DNA of 49,444 nucleotides from Mariprofundus sp. (GTDB lineage Bacteria; Pseudomonadota; Zetaproteobacteria; Mariprofundales; Mariprofundaceae): NCBI GenBank assembly GCA_021772835.1, contig JAJFLE010000015.1, positions 1 to 49,444 of the forward strand, read 5' to 3'. Shown piece by piece: positions 41,085 to 49,444 of this stretch (position 1 is its first letter; each line of letters starts with the position of its first letter). The notes under the pieces were generated by a model. It saw only the letters and a program-made list of their open reading frames with translations, ran no database searches and was not told where the DNA came from. The position numbers and the translations under genes were made by a program.

Positions 41085-43169
41085 TTGAATAAAAGTGAGA
41101 CAAACAGAATCAGGTGGATCAACCGCTTGAGCACAAGGTTTCAGATCTCACTGATTCTGGTGCTGTTGGCAACGTTTGCTGTCAGCCAATTTATCTTGTT
41201 CAGCAAAGAAAAGCAGTTGATCTATGATGATGAGGTTGAGCGTGCCGCATTCATGGCCGACGGACTATCTCGTAGCCTGCAGTCGCTGATGCTCTCGGGT
41301 AATGCTTCCTATGCTGTCGACTGGCTCGAACGTATTGCACAAAGTCCGGAACTACTCACTGTGCAGGTGATTCGCAAAGATCAACATGAAGCATTTCTCG
41401 ATGGCAAGACGATAGCTCAGGTAAATCGTCATCTCGACAGTGATGCATTCAATCGCCCTATTCACCCCTCCCGCATCGTCTCCGACATCGACGATGACTC
41501 TTTTACCAAAGCAGTAAATGGACAGCAGTTCAGCAAACTCGACGAAGCCAATAGCACGCTTACCTTCCTGCTGCCGATCAACTCCGGAGAGGCATGTTTG
41601 AACTGTCATGCTTACGACAGTTCAAAGGTTCGTGGGGTACTGCGCATCACCACATCAGTTGCCCACGCACAGGAGCGCATCAAACAGGCCTTTAGCGACA
41701 CAATTCTCTACGACCTATCGGCATCGTTTATCATTGGCCTGCTGCTCTACCTGTTCATCCGCAGGCAGATCTTATCTCCTCTTGAACGGGTCACCGAAGC
41801 AACGGCCAATATCGCAGCTGGAAATTTCGACGGCAAAGTAGAGGTGCGAAGTAAATCAGAGATCGGCAAGCTCGGCGAATCGTTCAACCACATGACCGAT
41901 GCCCTGAAAAATTCCACCGTATCACGCGAATATTTCGAAGCCATCATGCATGCGATGGGTGAAATGCTCTTTGTCACCGATATAGAACAAAATATTCTGT
42001 TCACTAACCCTGCCGTACTGACAACACTGGGTTACGAACCGCAGGAGCTTAAAGGAAGATCAATCAATATGCTGATCAAAGGCGGCGCCGAGCTGACCGA
42101 TGAAGAGCAAAAAATGCTCGCAGAGCATCATGAGATCAAGAGCATCGAACGCGAGTTTATTCACAAATCAGGACTTGATATTCCGGTATTGATCACGCTC
42201 TCCATGATGCAACATGGAGACAAAAGTACTTATCAGATTGTGCATGCCGGACGTGACATCACCCGTCAGAAACGTGCTGAACGTGAGTTGCGCCTGGCCG
42301 CCACGGTGATGGAGAGCGATTCCAATGCTATTCTGATATGCGATGCTCAGGGCAAGATCGTATTGGTCAATCCTGCTTTCTGCGAAATTACCGGCTATAG
42401 CCGCGAAGAGGCGATTGGCAAAAATCCCAATATCCTCTCCTCAGGCCGACAATCCAAAGAGTTTTACAGCAATATGTGGGGCAAACTGCTCAATGAAGGC
42501 ATGTGGGCCGGTGAGATATGGAACCGCCGCAAAAACAGTGAAATATTTCCAGAATGGTTATCCATCACCGTGCTACGCAATGATGATGGCGAGATCAGTA
42601 ATTTTGTCAGCATCTTCACAGATATCTCCGAGCAGAAACATATAGAACAGAAATTGTCGCACCTGGCCCACCACGACCAGCTGACTGGGCTACCGAATCG
42701 CAGTCTTTTCGCTGACAGGCTGGAGCATGCACTTGCTCACGCGACACGTGAGAAACACAAGATCGGATTGATGTTTATCGACATCGATGGCTTCAAATCA
42801 ATCAACGATGAATACGGTCACGATGTGGGGGATTGCCTGCTCTGCGTTATTGCCAACACATTTAATGAACTGGTTCGGGATGCCGACACCGTGGCCCGCG
42901 TCGGTGGTGACGAGTTTGTTATTATCCTTGAAAACCTGGCCCGCATTGAGGATATAATTCAGGTAGCCGAGAAGATACTGGTCTGTTTCAACAAACCTAC
43001 CATGGCATCAGGAATAGCCTGCAATGTCGGTTGCAGTATCGGCATTTCCATTGCGCCTGATGATAGCTGTGATGCAGACGATCTGATCAAAAAATCTGAC
43101 ACTGCGATGTACCTGGCCAAGTCCTCAGGCAAGCAACAGTACCGAATCTACAGCCGGGACTGCTTATAA
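41085..43169 (+). CDS. Membrane diguanylate cyclase with periplasmic haem-c motif, HAMP and PAS domains
   Basis: A 694-residue sensor that should make cyclic di-GMP. Membrane segments at about 18-39 and 204-224 enclose a periplasmic domain with CLNCH at 171-175, a c-type haem attachment motif (CxxCH). A HAMP linker (about 225-277), two PAS domains (about 285-395 and 405-520) and a GGDEF domain follow. The active motif GGDEF is intact at 607-611, with an RxxD inhibitory site at 598-601. There is no EAL domain. The start is TTG with GGGGAAG upstream; the next Met would remove the first membrane segment. It lies 33 bp after the SPOR gene. Sensing of redox state, NO or oxygen by haem is inferred. 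Confidence 0.9.
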   Translation: MNKSETNRIRWINRLSTRFQISLILVLLATFAVSQFILFSKEKQLIYDDEVERAAFMADGLSRSLQSLMLSGNASYAVDWLERIAQSPELLTVQVIRKDQHEAFLDGKTIAQVNRHLDSDAFNRPIHPSRIVSDIDDDSFTKAVNGQQFSKLDEANSTLTFLLPINSGEACLNCHAYDSSKVRGVLRITTSVAHAQERIKQAFSDTILYDLSASFIIGLLLYLFIRRQILSPLERVTEATANIAAGNFDGKVEVRSKSEIGKLGESFNHMTDALKNSTVSREYFEAIMHAMGEMLFVTDIEQNILFTNPAVLTTLGYEPQELKGRSINMLIKGGAELTDEEQKMLAEHHEIKSIEREFIHKSGLDIPVLITLSMMQHGDKSTYQIVHAGRDITRQKRAERELRLAATVMESDSNAILICDAQGKIVLVNPAFCEITGYSREEAIGKNPNILSSGRQSKEFYSNMWGKLLNEGMWAGEIWNRRKNSEIFPEWLSITVLRNDDGEISNFVSIFTDISEQKHIEQKLSHLAHHDQLTGLPNRSLFADRLEHALAHATREKHKIGLMFIDIDGFKSINDEYGHDVGDCLLCVIANTFNELVRDADTVARVGGDEFVIILENLARIEDIIQVAEKILVCFNKPTMASGIACNVGCSIGISIAPDDSCDADDLIKKSDTAMYLAKSSGKQQYRIYSRDCL

Positions 43170-43242
43170 CAGAACTCATAGAGCAGAATTCTGGCAACTG
43201 ATACTCTCCCGATCATTCGAGAAAATCGGCAAGGCACCTGCT

Positions 43243-43275
43243 TTTTCAGCTTGGCACATTGCGTGAAGCTGAAAA
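43243..43275 (+). terminator. Hairpin after the diguanylate cyclase gene
   Basis: TTTTCAGCTT (43243-43252) and AAGCTGAAAA (43266-43275) are perfectly complementary over 10 bp with a 13-nt loop. No T-run follows on the plus strand, so it is a weak terminator or an mRNA-stabilising hairpin about 74 bp after the stop. Confidence 0.45.
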
Positions 43276-43349
43276 TATATTCAGCATTCGCTTATGCTAG
43301 GCTGTCTCATACCGGACTGGCCTGATTTTACAGCAAAGAGGCAAACACC

Positions 43350-44258
43350 ATGCGTAGCGTAAACAGAGAGTGGCAACAGCAGGTCGTAAGCTGGGAGTAT
43401 ACTTCCGCGGCCACGCCCGATCTCAATGAGGTGCCTATTCAACCGTTTCCTGCCTCGCTGCATGAGCAGGGTAAAACCCGTGTCATTGCACTCGACCTGT
43501 CCAAAGAGCTTGAGACACCTTATCTGGCGACTTCGCCAAACTTGTTAGCAAATTATGTGCGTATCTGTATTAATGAACAGATCACAACAGCCGTGGCCGC
43601 AACCTCGGAAGTATTCTTTGTGTTCCGCGGTTGCGGGCGCACTGAAACTGCCTCTGGCACTATCACCTGGCAGCAGGGCGATGCCTTTACATTGCCGTGT
43701 AATCAGGGCGTCACTCACTTCGCCGATGAAGACAGCGCCTTGTATTGGACCCACGATGCACCTCTGCTGCAATACATGGGGGTTTCACCGAGCAGTCCCA
43801 TGTTCAAGGCCGCTTTTTACAGCAAGGACTATATGCGTGACGAGGTTGAAAAACTGCGTGAAATTGCCATTCGTGATAATCGCAATCGTGTTGGTATTAT
43901 TCTCGGCAATCACGACAGCAGCAAAACCAAAACCATGACGCATACCATGTGGTCGTTATTTAACCTGTTGCCTAAAGGGGCTGTGCAGAAGGCGCACAGG
44001 CATAACTCTGTTGCTCTTGATCTGGCAGTATGTTCAGGACCTGACACTTATACCCTGATAGGTAAAAAAGTAGATGAGAACGGCGACATTATCAATCCGG
44101 TGAAAGCGATATGGGCGAACAATACCGTCTTTGTGACACCTCCGGGCTGGTGGCACTCCCATCACAATGAATCGGATCAGGATGCTTATGTATTCCCTGT
44201 TCAGGATGCCGGTCTGCACAGCTATATGCGCACCCTCGATATCCAGTTCGTACGCTGA
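43350..44258 (+). CDS. Bicupin protein (gentisate-dioxygenase-like fold)
   Basis: A 302-residue two-cupin protein. The N-terminal cupin (about 85-140) has EVFFVFRGCGRTE and WQQGDAFTLPC. The C-terminal cupin (about 205-285) has the likely metal triad in QKAHRHNSVALDLAV with PPGWWHSHHN. Only the second cupin keeps a full set of His ligands. The layout resembles gentisate 1,2-dioxygenase-like proteins, but neighbours give no aromatic pathway, so the substrate is unknown. The ATG follows AGAGG. It is convergent with purT. Confidence 0.75.
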   Translation: MRSVNREWQQQVVSWEYTSAATPDLNEVPIQPFPASLHEQGKTRVIALDLSKELETPYLATSPNLLANYVRICINEQITTAVAATSEVFFVFRGCGRTETASGTITWQQGDAFTLPCNQGVTHFADEDSALYWTHDAPLLQYMGVSPSSPMFKAAFYSKDYMRDEVEKLREIAIRDNRNRVGIILGNHDSSKTKTMTHTMWSLFNLLPKGAVQKAHRHNSVALDLAVCSGPDTYTLIGKKVDENGDIINPVKAIWANNTVFVTPPGWWHSHHNESDQDAYVFPVQDAGLHSYMRTLDIQFVR

Positions 44259-44267
44259 AAAAACAGA

Positions 44268-45455
44268 TTAAAGTGAGATAGTGATGTTATTGGCCGAGGC
44301 TACGGCTTTCTGACGCGCCTCTTCAACAGTGACGCCTCGCGCAAGGGCTACAGCCATACGACGTTTACCATGCACTTCCGGTTTGCCAAACAGGCGAACC
44401 TGCGTATCAGGGGCTGCCAGAGCCTGCTCAAGACCGCCGAAGCTGACCTGGGTGGAGTTGCCCTCAACTACGATAGGGCAGGAGGCTGCAGGGCCATGCT
44501 GGACAATATTAGGGATAGGTAGCCCCAGAATTGCACGCGCATGCAGGGCGAATTCGGAGAGATCCTGTGAAATCAAAGTGACCAACCCGGTATCATGCGG
44601 ACGCGGAGAAACCTCACTGAAAATCGCTTCATCGCCTTTGATAAACAGCTCCACTCCGAACAGGCCGTAACCACCCAGAGCATTTGTCACTTCGGCGGCA
44701 ATATGCTGAGCTGCTGCCAGTGCTGCATCCGACATGGCCTGGGGCTGCCATGACTCACGATAGTCGCCATCGACCTGCAGGTGGCCAATAGGCAGGCAAA
44801 ACGAAGTGCCATCACGATGACGAATGGTGAGTAGCGTAATTTCGTAATCAAAATCAATAAAGCCTTCAACAATGACTTTACCCTTACCTGCGCGCCCACC
44901 TTCCTGCGCATAGGCCCAGGCTTCTTCGACTGTAGCTGCAGAACGGATCACCGACTGACCTTTACCCGATGAACTCATGATCGGTTTCACCACACAAGGC
45001 ATACCTATGGTTTCAACAGCCGCTTCGAATTCACTTAATGATCCGGCAAAGCGATATGGAGAGGTGGCCAGTGCCAGTGTTTCAGATGCAAGGCGGCGGA
45101 TGCCTTCACGATTCATGGTCAACTGCGTGGCGCGGGCGGTCGGGATGACATTAAAACCCTCGCCTTCCAATGCGGCCAAGGTGTCTGTGGCAATCGCTTC
45201 GACTTCCGGCACAATCAGGTTTGGTTTCTCTGCTTCGATCAGACTGCGCAAGGCATCACCATCAAGCATATCGAGTACATGCGAACGATGCGCCACCTGC
45301 ATGGCAGGCGCATTGGCATAACTATCCACGGCAATGACTTCAACGCCTAGCCGTTGCAATTCAATGGCGACCTCTTTACCGAGCTCGCCCGAGCCAAGCA
45401 ACATCACACGTGTTGCCGATAGAGTTAGTGGTGTGCCAATTTGAATCTGTGTCAT
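44268..45455 (-). CDS. purT: Formate-dependent phosphoribosylglycinamide formyltransferase PurT
   Basis: PurT formylates GAR with formate and ATP in purine synthesis. The 395-residue ATP-grasp protein has [20 protein letters not shown] (part; about 19-38), VPEVEAI (about 79-85), [13 protein letters not shown] (about 153-165) and the catalytic ending [16 protein letters not shown] (about 282-297). E. coli PurT is 392 residues. The gene appears alone on the minus strand. No regulatory site was identified upstream, where an AT-rich TAATATTATA lies. Confidence 0.96.
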   Translation of the reverse strand: MTQIQIGTPLTLSATRVMLLGSGELGKEVAIELQRLGVEVIAVDSYANAPAMQVAHRSHVLDMLDGDALRSLIEAEKPNLIVPEVEAIATDTLAALEGEGFNVIPTARATQLTMNREGIRRLASETLALATSPYRFAGSLSEFEAAVETIGMPCVVKPIMSSSGKGQSVIRSAATVEEAWAYAQEGGRAGKGKVIVEGFIDFDYEITLLTIRHRDGTSFCLPIGHLQVDGDYRESWQPQAMSDAALAAAQHIAAEVTNALGGYGLFGVELFIKGDEAIFSEVSPRPHDTGLVTLISQDLSEFALHARAILGLPIPNIVQHGPAASCPIVVEGNSTQVSFGGLEQALAAPDTQVRLFGKPEVHGKRRMAVALARGVTVEEARQKAVASANNITISL

Positions 45456-45540
45456 GCCATGAACCTCTGATAATATTATAGATGGTTTGTCAAACGTACT
45501 TTATCGCTTTGCAGGCAGGAATCCACAAGCTGTAGCGGGG

Positions 45541-45984
45541 TTATTGCATGAGCTGTTCTACGCGTTTGCGGTTCACACCAAAGTCAGATCTCCCCACCCG
45601 TGAAGCCGAACGAATATGAATCAGGCCGTGCTGCTCATCGAGGCGGAGCTCAACATCATCGACATAACGAAAAACAGGTGTTGTAAAGGTGGCATGCAGA
45701 TATAAACCATCCTCCTGCTCTATCACACCGCCCTGTTCTGTGAGAATACTTTTCATCTTCTCCCAGCCCATGTCTGCAAGTTTGATCGGTGTTATTGCAT
45801 GTTCATCGCTAGCCTGGCTATGTGACTCGCTACACACACAGTTGGGCGAATCCGGGCAAGGCCGCAGCAACCCTTGTTGCAAACCAAGATTTTCAGGTCT
45901 CTTGTGCGACTGCATCGCCATTGCCACATAAGCAATCAGCCCAACCAATAGTAATCCTGTAACGATAATCAATAACCATTTCAT
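45541..45984 (-). CDS. DUF1499 membrane-anchored protein
   Basis: A 147-residue protein with an N-terminal membrane anchor (about 3-25). The DUF1499 domain follows, recognisable by RPCPDSPNCVCSESHSQ (about 41-57), the conserved Cys pair, and the ending VDDVELRLDEQHGLIHIRSASRVGRSDFGVNRKRVE (part). Members are uncharacterised, mostly exported or membrane-tethered small proteins. The gene is single, 40 bp upstream (in transcription) of nothing obvious, and lies between trhO and purT on the same strand. Confidence 0.85.
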   Translation of the reverse strand: MKWLLIIVTGLLLVGLIAYVAMAMQSHKRPENLGLQQGLLRPCPDSPNCVCSESHSQASDEHAITPIKLADMGWEKMKSILTEQGGVIEQEDGLYLHATFTTPVFRYVDDVELRLDEQHGLIHIRSASRVGRSDFGVNRKRVEQLMQ

Positions 45985-46025
45985 TTTCGATACTCCCTTG
46001 TCTGAGTTACGTCTATCTACTGCGT

Positions 46026-47033
46026 TTAAGCCATGTTGTTATCATCACTTTCAGGCAGCAGATGATTTGGGACTTTTGCACCCAGGGCCCGTTTGCTTTC
46101 AAGTTTACGCCGCCTTGCCTCTTTCAGTGACATACCCAGATGCGCCACACCACGTTCTTTGGCCAGGCGAGTCTGTTTTTTCCTTTCCTCAAGTCGGCTA
46201 CGTTTTTCAGGTGTTAAAACATCATGGCAACGCTCACAGCAAATGCCTTCTTCATAGTGTTCAGCTTGTTTATCGAGTTCACGTAATGGCCACCTGCAAC
46301 CTCGGCATAATTCATACTCGCCCTCTTCCAACGCATGCTTCACCGTTACACGGTCATCGAAAACAAAACATTCGCCCTGCCACAGACTTTCGCTTTCGGG
46401 CACCTCTTCAAGATACTTCAGAATGCCGCCTTTCAGGTGAAACACCTCTTCAAAACCCTGCTGCAACATATAAGCCGAAGCTTTTTCACAACGAATGCCG
46501 CCGGTGCAAAACATCGCCACTTTTTTATGTTTACCCGCATCACAATGGTCCTGCACATACGCAGGGAACTGACGGAAAGAGGTTGTGTTCGGATCAAGCG
46601 CGCCTTTGAATGTACCGATTTCATATTCATAATCGTTACGCGTATCGAGCACCAGCACATCAGGGTCTGAAATCACCGCGTTCCAATCTTTCGCTTCCAC
46701 ATAGGTTCCCACGCAAACAGTAGGTGACACACCCTCCACACCCAGGGTGACAATTTCCTTCTTCAGCTTCACTTTCATGCGATAAAAGGGCCATTCGCTG
46801 GCCACCGATTCTTTATGTTCGAGATTTTGCATGCGTCTGTCGCTGCGCAGATGAATAAGCAGTGCATCAATGTTTTCACGGCTGCCTGCCACCGTGCCAT
46901 TGATGCCTTCATGCGCCAACAGCAGTGAACCTTTGATGTCATGCTCAACACAAAACAACTGCAATGGCTCACGCATGAGCTGATAATCATCCAGTGTGGA
47001 AAAGTGATAGAGTGCTGCAACGATGATTTTCAT
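46026..47033 (-). CDS. trhO: tRNA uridine(34) hydroxylase TrhO (YceA, rhodanese-like)
   Basis: TrhO makes 5-hydroxyuridine at tRNA position 34 with oxygen. The 335-residue protein has the N-terminal domain ([16 protein letters not shown]), a rhodanese domain with active-site loop [16 protein letters not shown] (about 175-190), and a Cys-rich C-terminal zinc-like segment ([15 protein letters not shown]). The start at 47033 is chosen by GGAGAT upstream and family alignment; the frame is open 14 codons further. It is convergent-free, co-directional with the pseudouridine synthase gene 58 bp upstream. Confidence 0.94.
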   Translation of the reverse strand: MKIIVAALYHFSTLDDYQLMREPLQLFCVEHDIKGSLLLAHEGINGTVAGSRENIDALLIHLRSDRRMQNLEHKESVASEWPFYRMKVKLKKEIVTLGVEGVSPTVCVGTYVEAKDWNAVISDPDVLVLDTRNDYEYEIGTFKGALDPNTTSFRQFPAYVQDHCDAGKHKKVAMFCTGGIRCEKASAYMLQQGFEEVFHLKGGILKYLEEVPESESLWQGECFVFDDRVTVKHALEEGEYELCRGCRWPLRELDKQAEHYEEGICCERCHDVLTPEKRSRLEERKKQTRLAKERGVAHLGMSLKEARRRKLESKRALGAKVPNHLLPESDDNNMA

Positions 47034-47091
47034 GTGATCTCCAAAGGCGTGTAAGCTATCACCTATGATAGCCATTCTGAACTTATCGATT

Positions 47092-48024
47092 TTAAGGAGT
47101 TATCGATTGCCATGCGGACAAAGACTGCTCTGACTCAAACTGATGTTTGATGCCTGATACAGGGTCTGTGAAAACAAGATGTTTCGCCAGCAGTTGCAAC
47201 GGCCTGGAGTAGTCCACCGAGGCAGGTTTGGGCAGTAGCTCAGGATAGAATTTATCATGCAAAATTTGCGAGCCTATTAAACCCATGTGCAGACGTAACT
47301 GATGCGTTTTACCCGTTATGGGTGAGAGTAAAAAGCGTGCGAGCCTGTCACCTGATTCCAGCATTGTTATGCTCGAGCGCGCATTAATTTCACCCGGCAC
47401 ATTATGACACAATATCCACCGACCACTTGCCTCAATACGGCTCTCGATCAACCACTGTGTTTGCGTTGTATCCCTGGGTACACTTGCGACAGCTTCGTAT
47501 TGTTTATTGATACGGCCTAGTCTGAACAGTTCGAAATAAAACTTTCGTGTTTCCGGTCTCTTGCTGAACAACACCAAACCCGCAGTTTCACGATCGAGTC
47601 GATGCACAGGCACCAGTTGTTTGTTACCGGTTCGTTTCACCAGGCGATAGAGCAGACACTCATTCACAGCTGTCCCGGTAGGTGTGACTGGTAAAAAATG
47701 CGGCTTGTCAGCCAGCAGAATATTTTCATCCTCATATAGTGTGCGTTCCTGAAATGGAATGCGGGTTTCTCGCTTGACTTCACGATAATAACTCAGCCGT
47801 GCATTGATACGATAAGGCGTTGATTCATCGACAACCCTGCCCAGTTCATCGCATATTTTGCTGGCTTGCAATCGCTCTAACCAGACATCACGCCCGACTC
47901 GCGAAAAATGCTGATCGAGAAAATCCAGCATCAACGGCAACGGGTGGTTAACTCGCGGCAGGGTAATATACGAAGGCTTCGGTGAACGACTAGCCGTCAT
48001 ATCATCATTGATATCTAAATTCAT
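47092..48024 (-). CDS. RluA-family pseudouridine synthase
   Basis: A 310-residue enzyme converting uridine to pseudouridine in rRNA or tRNA. The catalytic motif is [20 protein letters not shown] (part; Asp about 142), with [11 protein letters not shown] and the [17 protein letters not shown] region (about 230-250). An N-terminal S4-like domain is only loosely recognisable. The ATG at 48024 is preferred over a TTG two codons upstream. The 80-residue N-terminal part and lack of strict RluA/C/D signatures leave the target undefined. Confidence 0.87.
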   Translation of the reverse strand: MNLDINDDMTASRSPKPSYITLPRVNHPLPLMLDFLDQHFSRVGRDVWLERLQASKICDELGRVVDESTPYRINARLSYYREVKRETRIPFQERTLYEDENILLADKPHFLPVTPTGTAVNECLLYRLVKRTGNKQLVPVHRLDRETAGLVLFSKRPETRKFYFELFRLGRINKQYEAVASVPRDTTQTQWLIESRIEASGRWILCHNVPGEINARSSITMLESGDRLARFLLSPITGKTHQLRLHMGLIGSQILHDKFYPELLPKPASVDYSRPLQLLAKHLVFTDPVSGIKHQFESEQSLSAWQSITP

Positions 48025-48092
48025 ACACAAAAGTTATCGGGAACTTAAGGAAATACTGATTCTTGGCAGGAGGCCAATAAATCAGCAACTGC

Positions 48093-48374
48093 TTAGACGC
48101 CGTTAACCATATTAACGTATTGCTGCATAGCTGAGCGGTAATGATTAATATTTTTTGGCGATAATTTACCTGTGTTGCTCAACCGGTCAGCCAGCTCATC
48201 AATATCACGTTGTGTACTAAGTATCTTGGCATTGATACTGATAGCCAAATACTTGGAAACGTTATTCAAGGATGAAAGATGGGATTTAACAGTGGCTGCC
48301 GCTTTATCCCCCGAGCAATTGGCCTTTATATACGTTTCAAATTCTTCCTGATATTTAATCACGGGCAACTCCAT
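48093..48374 (-). CDS. Orphan integrase-like core-binding (SAM-like) domain protein
   Basis: A 93-residue protein. Its helical pattern (FETYIKANCSGDKAAATVKSHL part, DIDELADRLSNTG, KNINHYRSAMQQYVNMVNG) resembles the N-terminal DNA-binding domain of tyrosine recombinases or of restriction-linked nucleases. The catalytic domain is absent, and downstream sequence shows no continuation in any frame. It may be a stand-alone DNA-binding protein or a truncated remnant of a mobile gene. I start at the ATG at 48374; a TTG one codon upstream also exists. The resemblance is by pattern only. Confidence 0.5.
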   Translation of the reverse strand: MELPVIKYQEEFETYIKANCSGDKAAATVKSHLSSLNNVSKYLAISINAKILSTQRDIDELADRLSNTGKLSPKNINHYRSAMQQYVNMVNGV

Positions 48375-48568
48375 CAACTGCGACTATACAAAGACACATA
48401 GCGTATAGTGCTTCGGCAGACAGGCTGAACCAGCTCCGGTTTCATTGAAAGCTTTTGAATGATGCATGGCAAGATCTGGACCCGGATAGTGCTCAACAAC
48501 GACGCAGTAAAACTCAATAATCACTGGGAAAAGCGGAGGGGTTCAGCAAGTATCGGTTGCCTGGAGTT

Positions 48569-48709
48569 ATGATGGGAATTGTTGCTGTACTACTATGGCT
48601 GTTTACTGCTGACAGGATCAGAAGAGGTTCGCCCTGGTGGGTATCTCTGTTAACCGGAGCGCTTGCTGCTGCCTGTTCGATTTTTGCTTACTGGATGTCC
48701 CCCGCATAA
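48569..48709 (+). CDS. 46-residue two-helix membrane protein
   Basis: A short gene encoding a protein that begins MMGIVAVLLWLFTADRIRR and ends FAYWMSPA. Two hydrophobic helices (about 3-14 and 23-43) are joined by a basic turn (RIRRG). GGAG lies five bases before the second ATG (48572), which is the likelier start. It is below normal gene-size cutoffs. A small inner-membrane protein is plausible, with no recognised family. Confidence 0.5.
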   Translation: MMGIVAVLLWLFTADRIRRGSPWWVSLLTGALAAACSIFAYWMSPA

Positions 48710-48742
48710 AAAAACATCCCGAAGCCCCGCTTGTAAACTGCG

Positions 48743-49357
48743 TTAATCCGGGCGTTTCAAATGTGTGATATCGGTTAAAAAACCGTATTCATTTGCACCC
48801 AACCGGGCAATGGGATCAAGTTTGATGGCATCGACTTTAATGCGTCCATGATCAGCGGGCTCCAGGATCTCATCATCGATAAATAGCTGTTCAATTTGCA
48901 CAAACAACAGACTTTGCGGCCCTGCTCCCATCTCTTTAATTTCATGGAGCTTGCAACCGTAAGCGACTTTGGCATCTCTCAGACGTGGTAAAGCAAAACC
49001 ATCAAAGGGCTGCAGAGCCAATCCAAGCTGCTCCACTTCGGAAATATCATTGGCAAGTGTGGCACTGCTGGCATTCATAGCGTCGAGCATGTTGCGATCA
49101 GGAATATGAATCACGCAGTGCTGGCTACGTTCAAGATTGACGCGTGTATCTTTGTGTTCACCTGTGGTTTTAAGGCCAAGCGACAGCATCAGTATCGGTG
49201 GTTCGGCACATACAGCTGTAAAAAATGAGAAGGGGGCCAGGTTGTAGCTGCCGCTTTCATGTTCAGTTAACACCCATGCAATCGGGCGAGGCATCAGGGT
49301 TTGAATCATTTGGAAATAACGTTGAGCCGCTGGTAAAGCCGCAAAATCGAAAATCAT
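48743..49357 (-). CDS. Flavin reductase-like, FMN-binding protein
   Basis: A 204-residue protein of the flavin reductase-like (FMN-binding split barrel) family. Motifs are LMPRPIAWVLTEHESGSYNLAPFSFF (part; about 21-46), PPILMLSLG (about 53-61), and DTRVNLERSQHCVIHIPD (about 70-87). It would bind FMN and transfer electrons from NAD(P)H, or serve another flavoenzyme. The ATG is at 49357 with AGGGGA-type sequence upstream. It is the last gene in the window and its neighbours outside are unknown. Confidence 0.88.
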   Translation of the reverse strand: MIFDFAALPAAQRYFQMIQTLMPRPIAWVLTEHESGSYNLAPFSFFTAVCAEPPILMLSLGLKTTGEHKDTRVNLERSQHCVIHIPDRNMLDAMNASSATLANDISEVEQLGLALQPFDGFALPRLRDAKVAYGCKLHEIKEMGAGPQSLLFVQIEQLFIDDEILEPADHGRIKVDAIKLDPIARLGANEYGFLTDITHLKRPD

Positions 49358-49444
49358 GATTGACTCCCCTGCTTTATCATCTGGCTAGGAGGGTGTAAGA
49401 AATTTTGTGTAAACGGCTTTGGTTTACTGCCTTGGCATCCTGTC

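Noticed and set aside
43250-43266. TTGGCACATTGC as a sigma-54 promoter of the bicupin gene
   Set aside because: The distance between GG and GC is too short for RpoN, and the sequence lies in the loop of a hairpin.
1-49444. tRNA, rRNA, CRISPR arrays, insertion sequences or prophage
   Set aside because: I saw no tRNA T-loop patterns in gaps, no regularly spaced repeats, and no transposase or phage structural genes. The only integrase-like protein lacks a catalytic domain.

Overview
The window is a Gram-negative proteobacterial chromosome segment. Outer-membrane porin, lipoprotein, SPOR, ClpS/ClpA, SspA, YheS and YaeQ genes all point that way. A CbbY-type sugar-bisphosphatase and a haem-binding diguanylate cyclase fit a chemolithoautotroph. 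A marine lineage such as the Zetaproteobacteria (Mariprofundus-like) or a related gammaproteobacterium is my guess, not something proven here. I saw no tRNA, rRNA, CRISPR array, intact insertion sequence or prophage.

1-11.6 kb is a nitrate/nitrite assimilation island. It holds nirB (cut by the left edge), a NarK/NasA-type transporter, a PP2C phosphatase-Ser/Thr kinase fusion, an alginate-export-like outer-membrane porin, a class-I glutamine amidotransferase and an NrtABD-type nitrate ABC transporter. The main regulatory observation is that five transcription units each carry a near-consensus sigma-54 (-24/-12) element: nirB, narK, the porin, the amidotransferase and nrtA. The porin and nrtA elements are identical 16-mers. 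NtrC-like 17-bp sites lie about 85-130 bp upstream of the predicted starts. This suggests one nitrogen-limitation regulon taking nitrate from the outer membrane to ammonium.

11.9-14.3 kb has an ABC-F ATPase (yheS), a GIY-YIG protein and a small lipoprotein. 14.5-19.5 kb, on the minus strand, is a tightly coupled operon. Its order is a TetR regulator, a 'thermostable hemolysin' (acyltransferase-like), an AMP-binding acyl ligase, a haem-oxygenase-like diiron protein, a short-chain dehydrogenase and an exported TPR protein, ending in a clear terminator. It looks like an uncharacterised small-molecule or lipid pathway and is the best candidate for an undescribed system.

19.6-34.5 kb is mostly housekeeping: sspA, queG-gph-thiE-thiD, a GreA/B-like factor, a DEAD-box helicase with yaeQ, ribE-ribBA-ribH-nusB, recQ, and tatD with cbbY. 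34.6-43.2 kb runs on the plus strand: clpS, clpA, trmO, two neighbouring SPOR-domain envelope proteins, and a membrane diguanylate cyclase with a periplasmic CxxCH haem motif. 43.3-49.4 kb has a bicupin, purT, DUF1499, trhO, an RluA-type pseudouridine synthase, an orphan integrase-like N-terminal domain, a 46-residue membrane protein and a flavin reductase.
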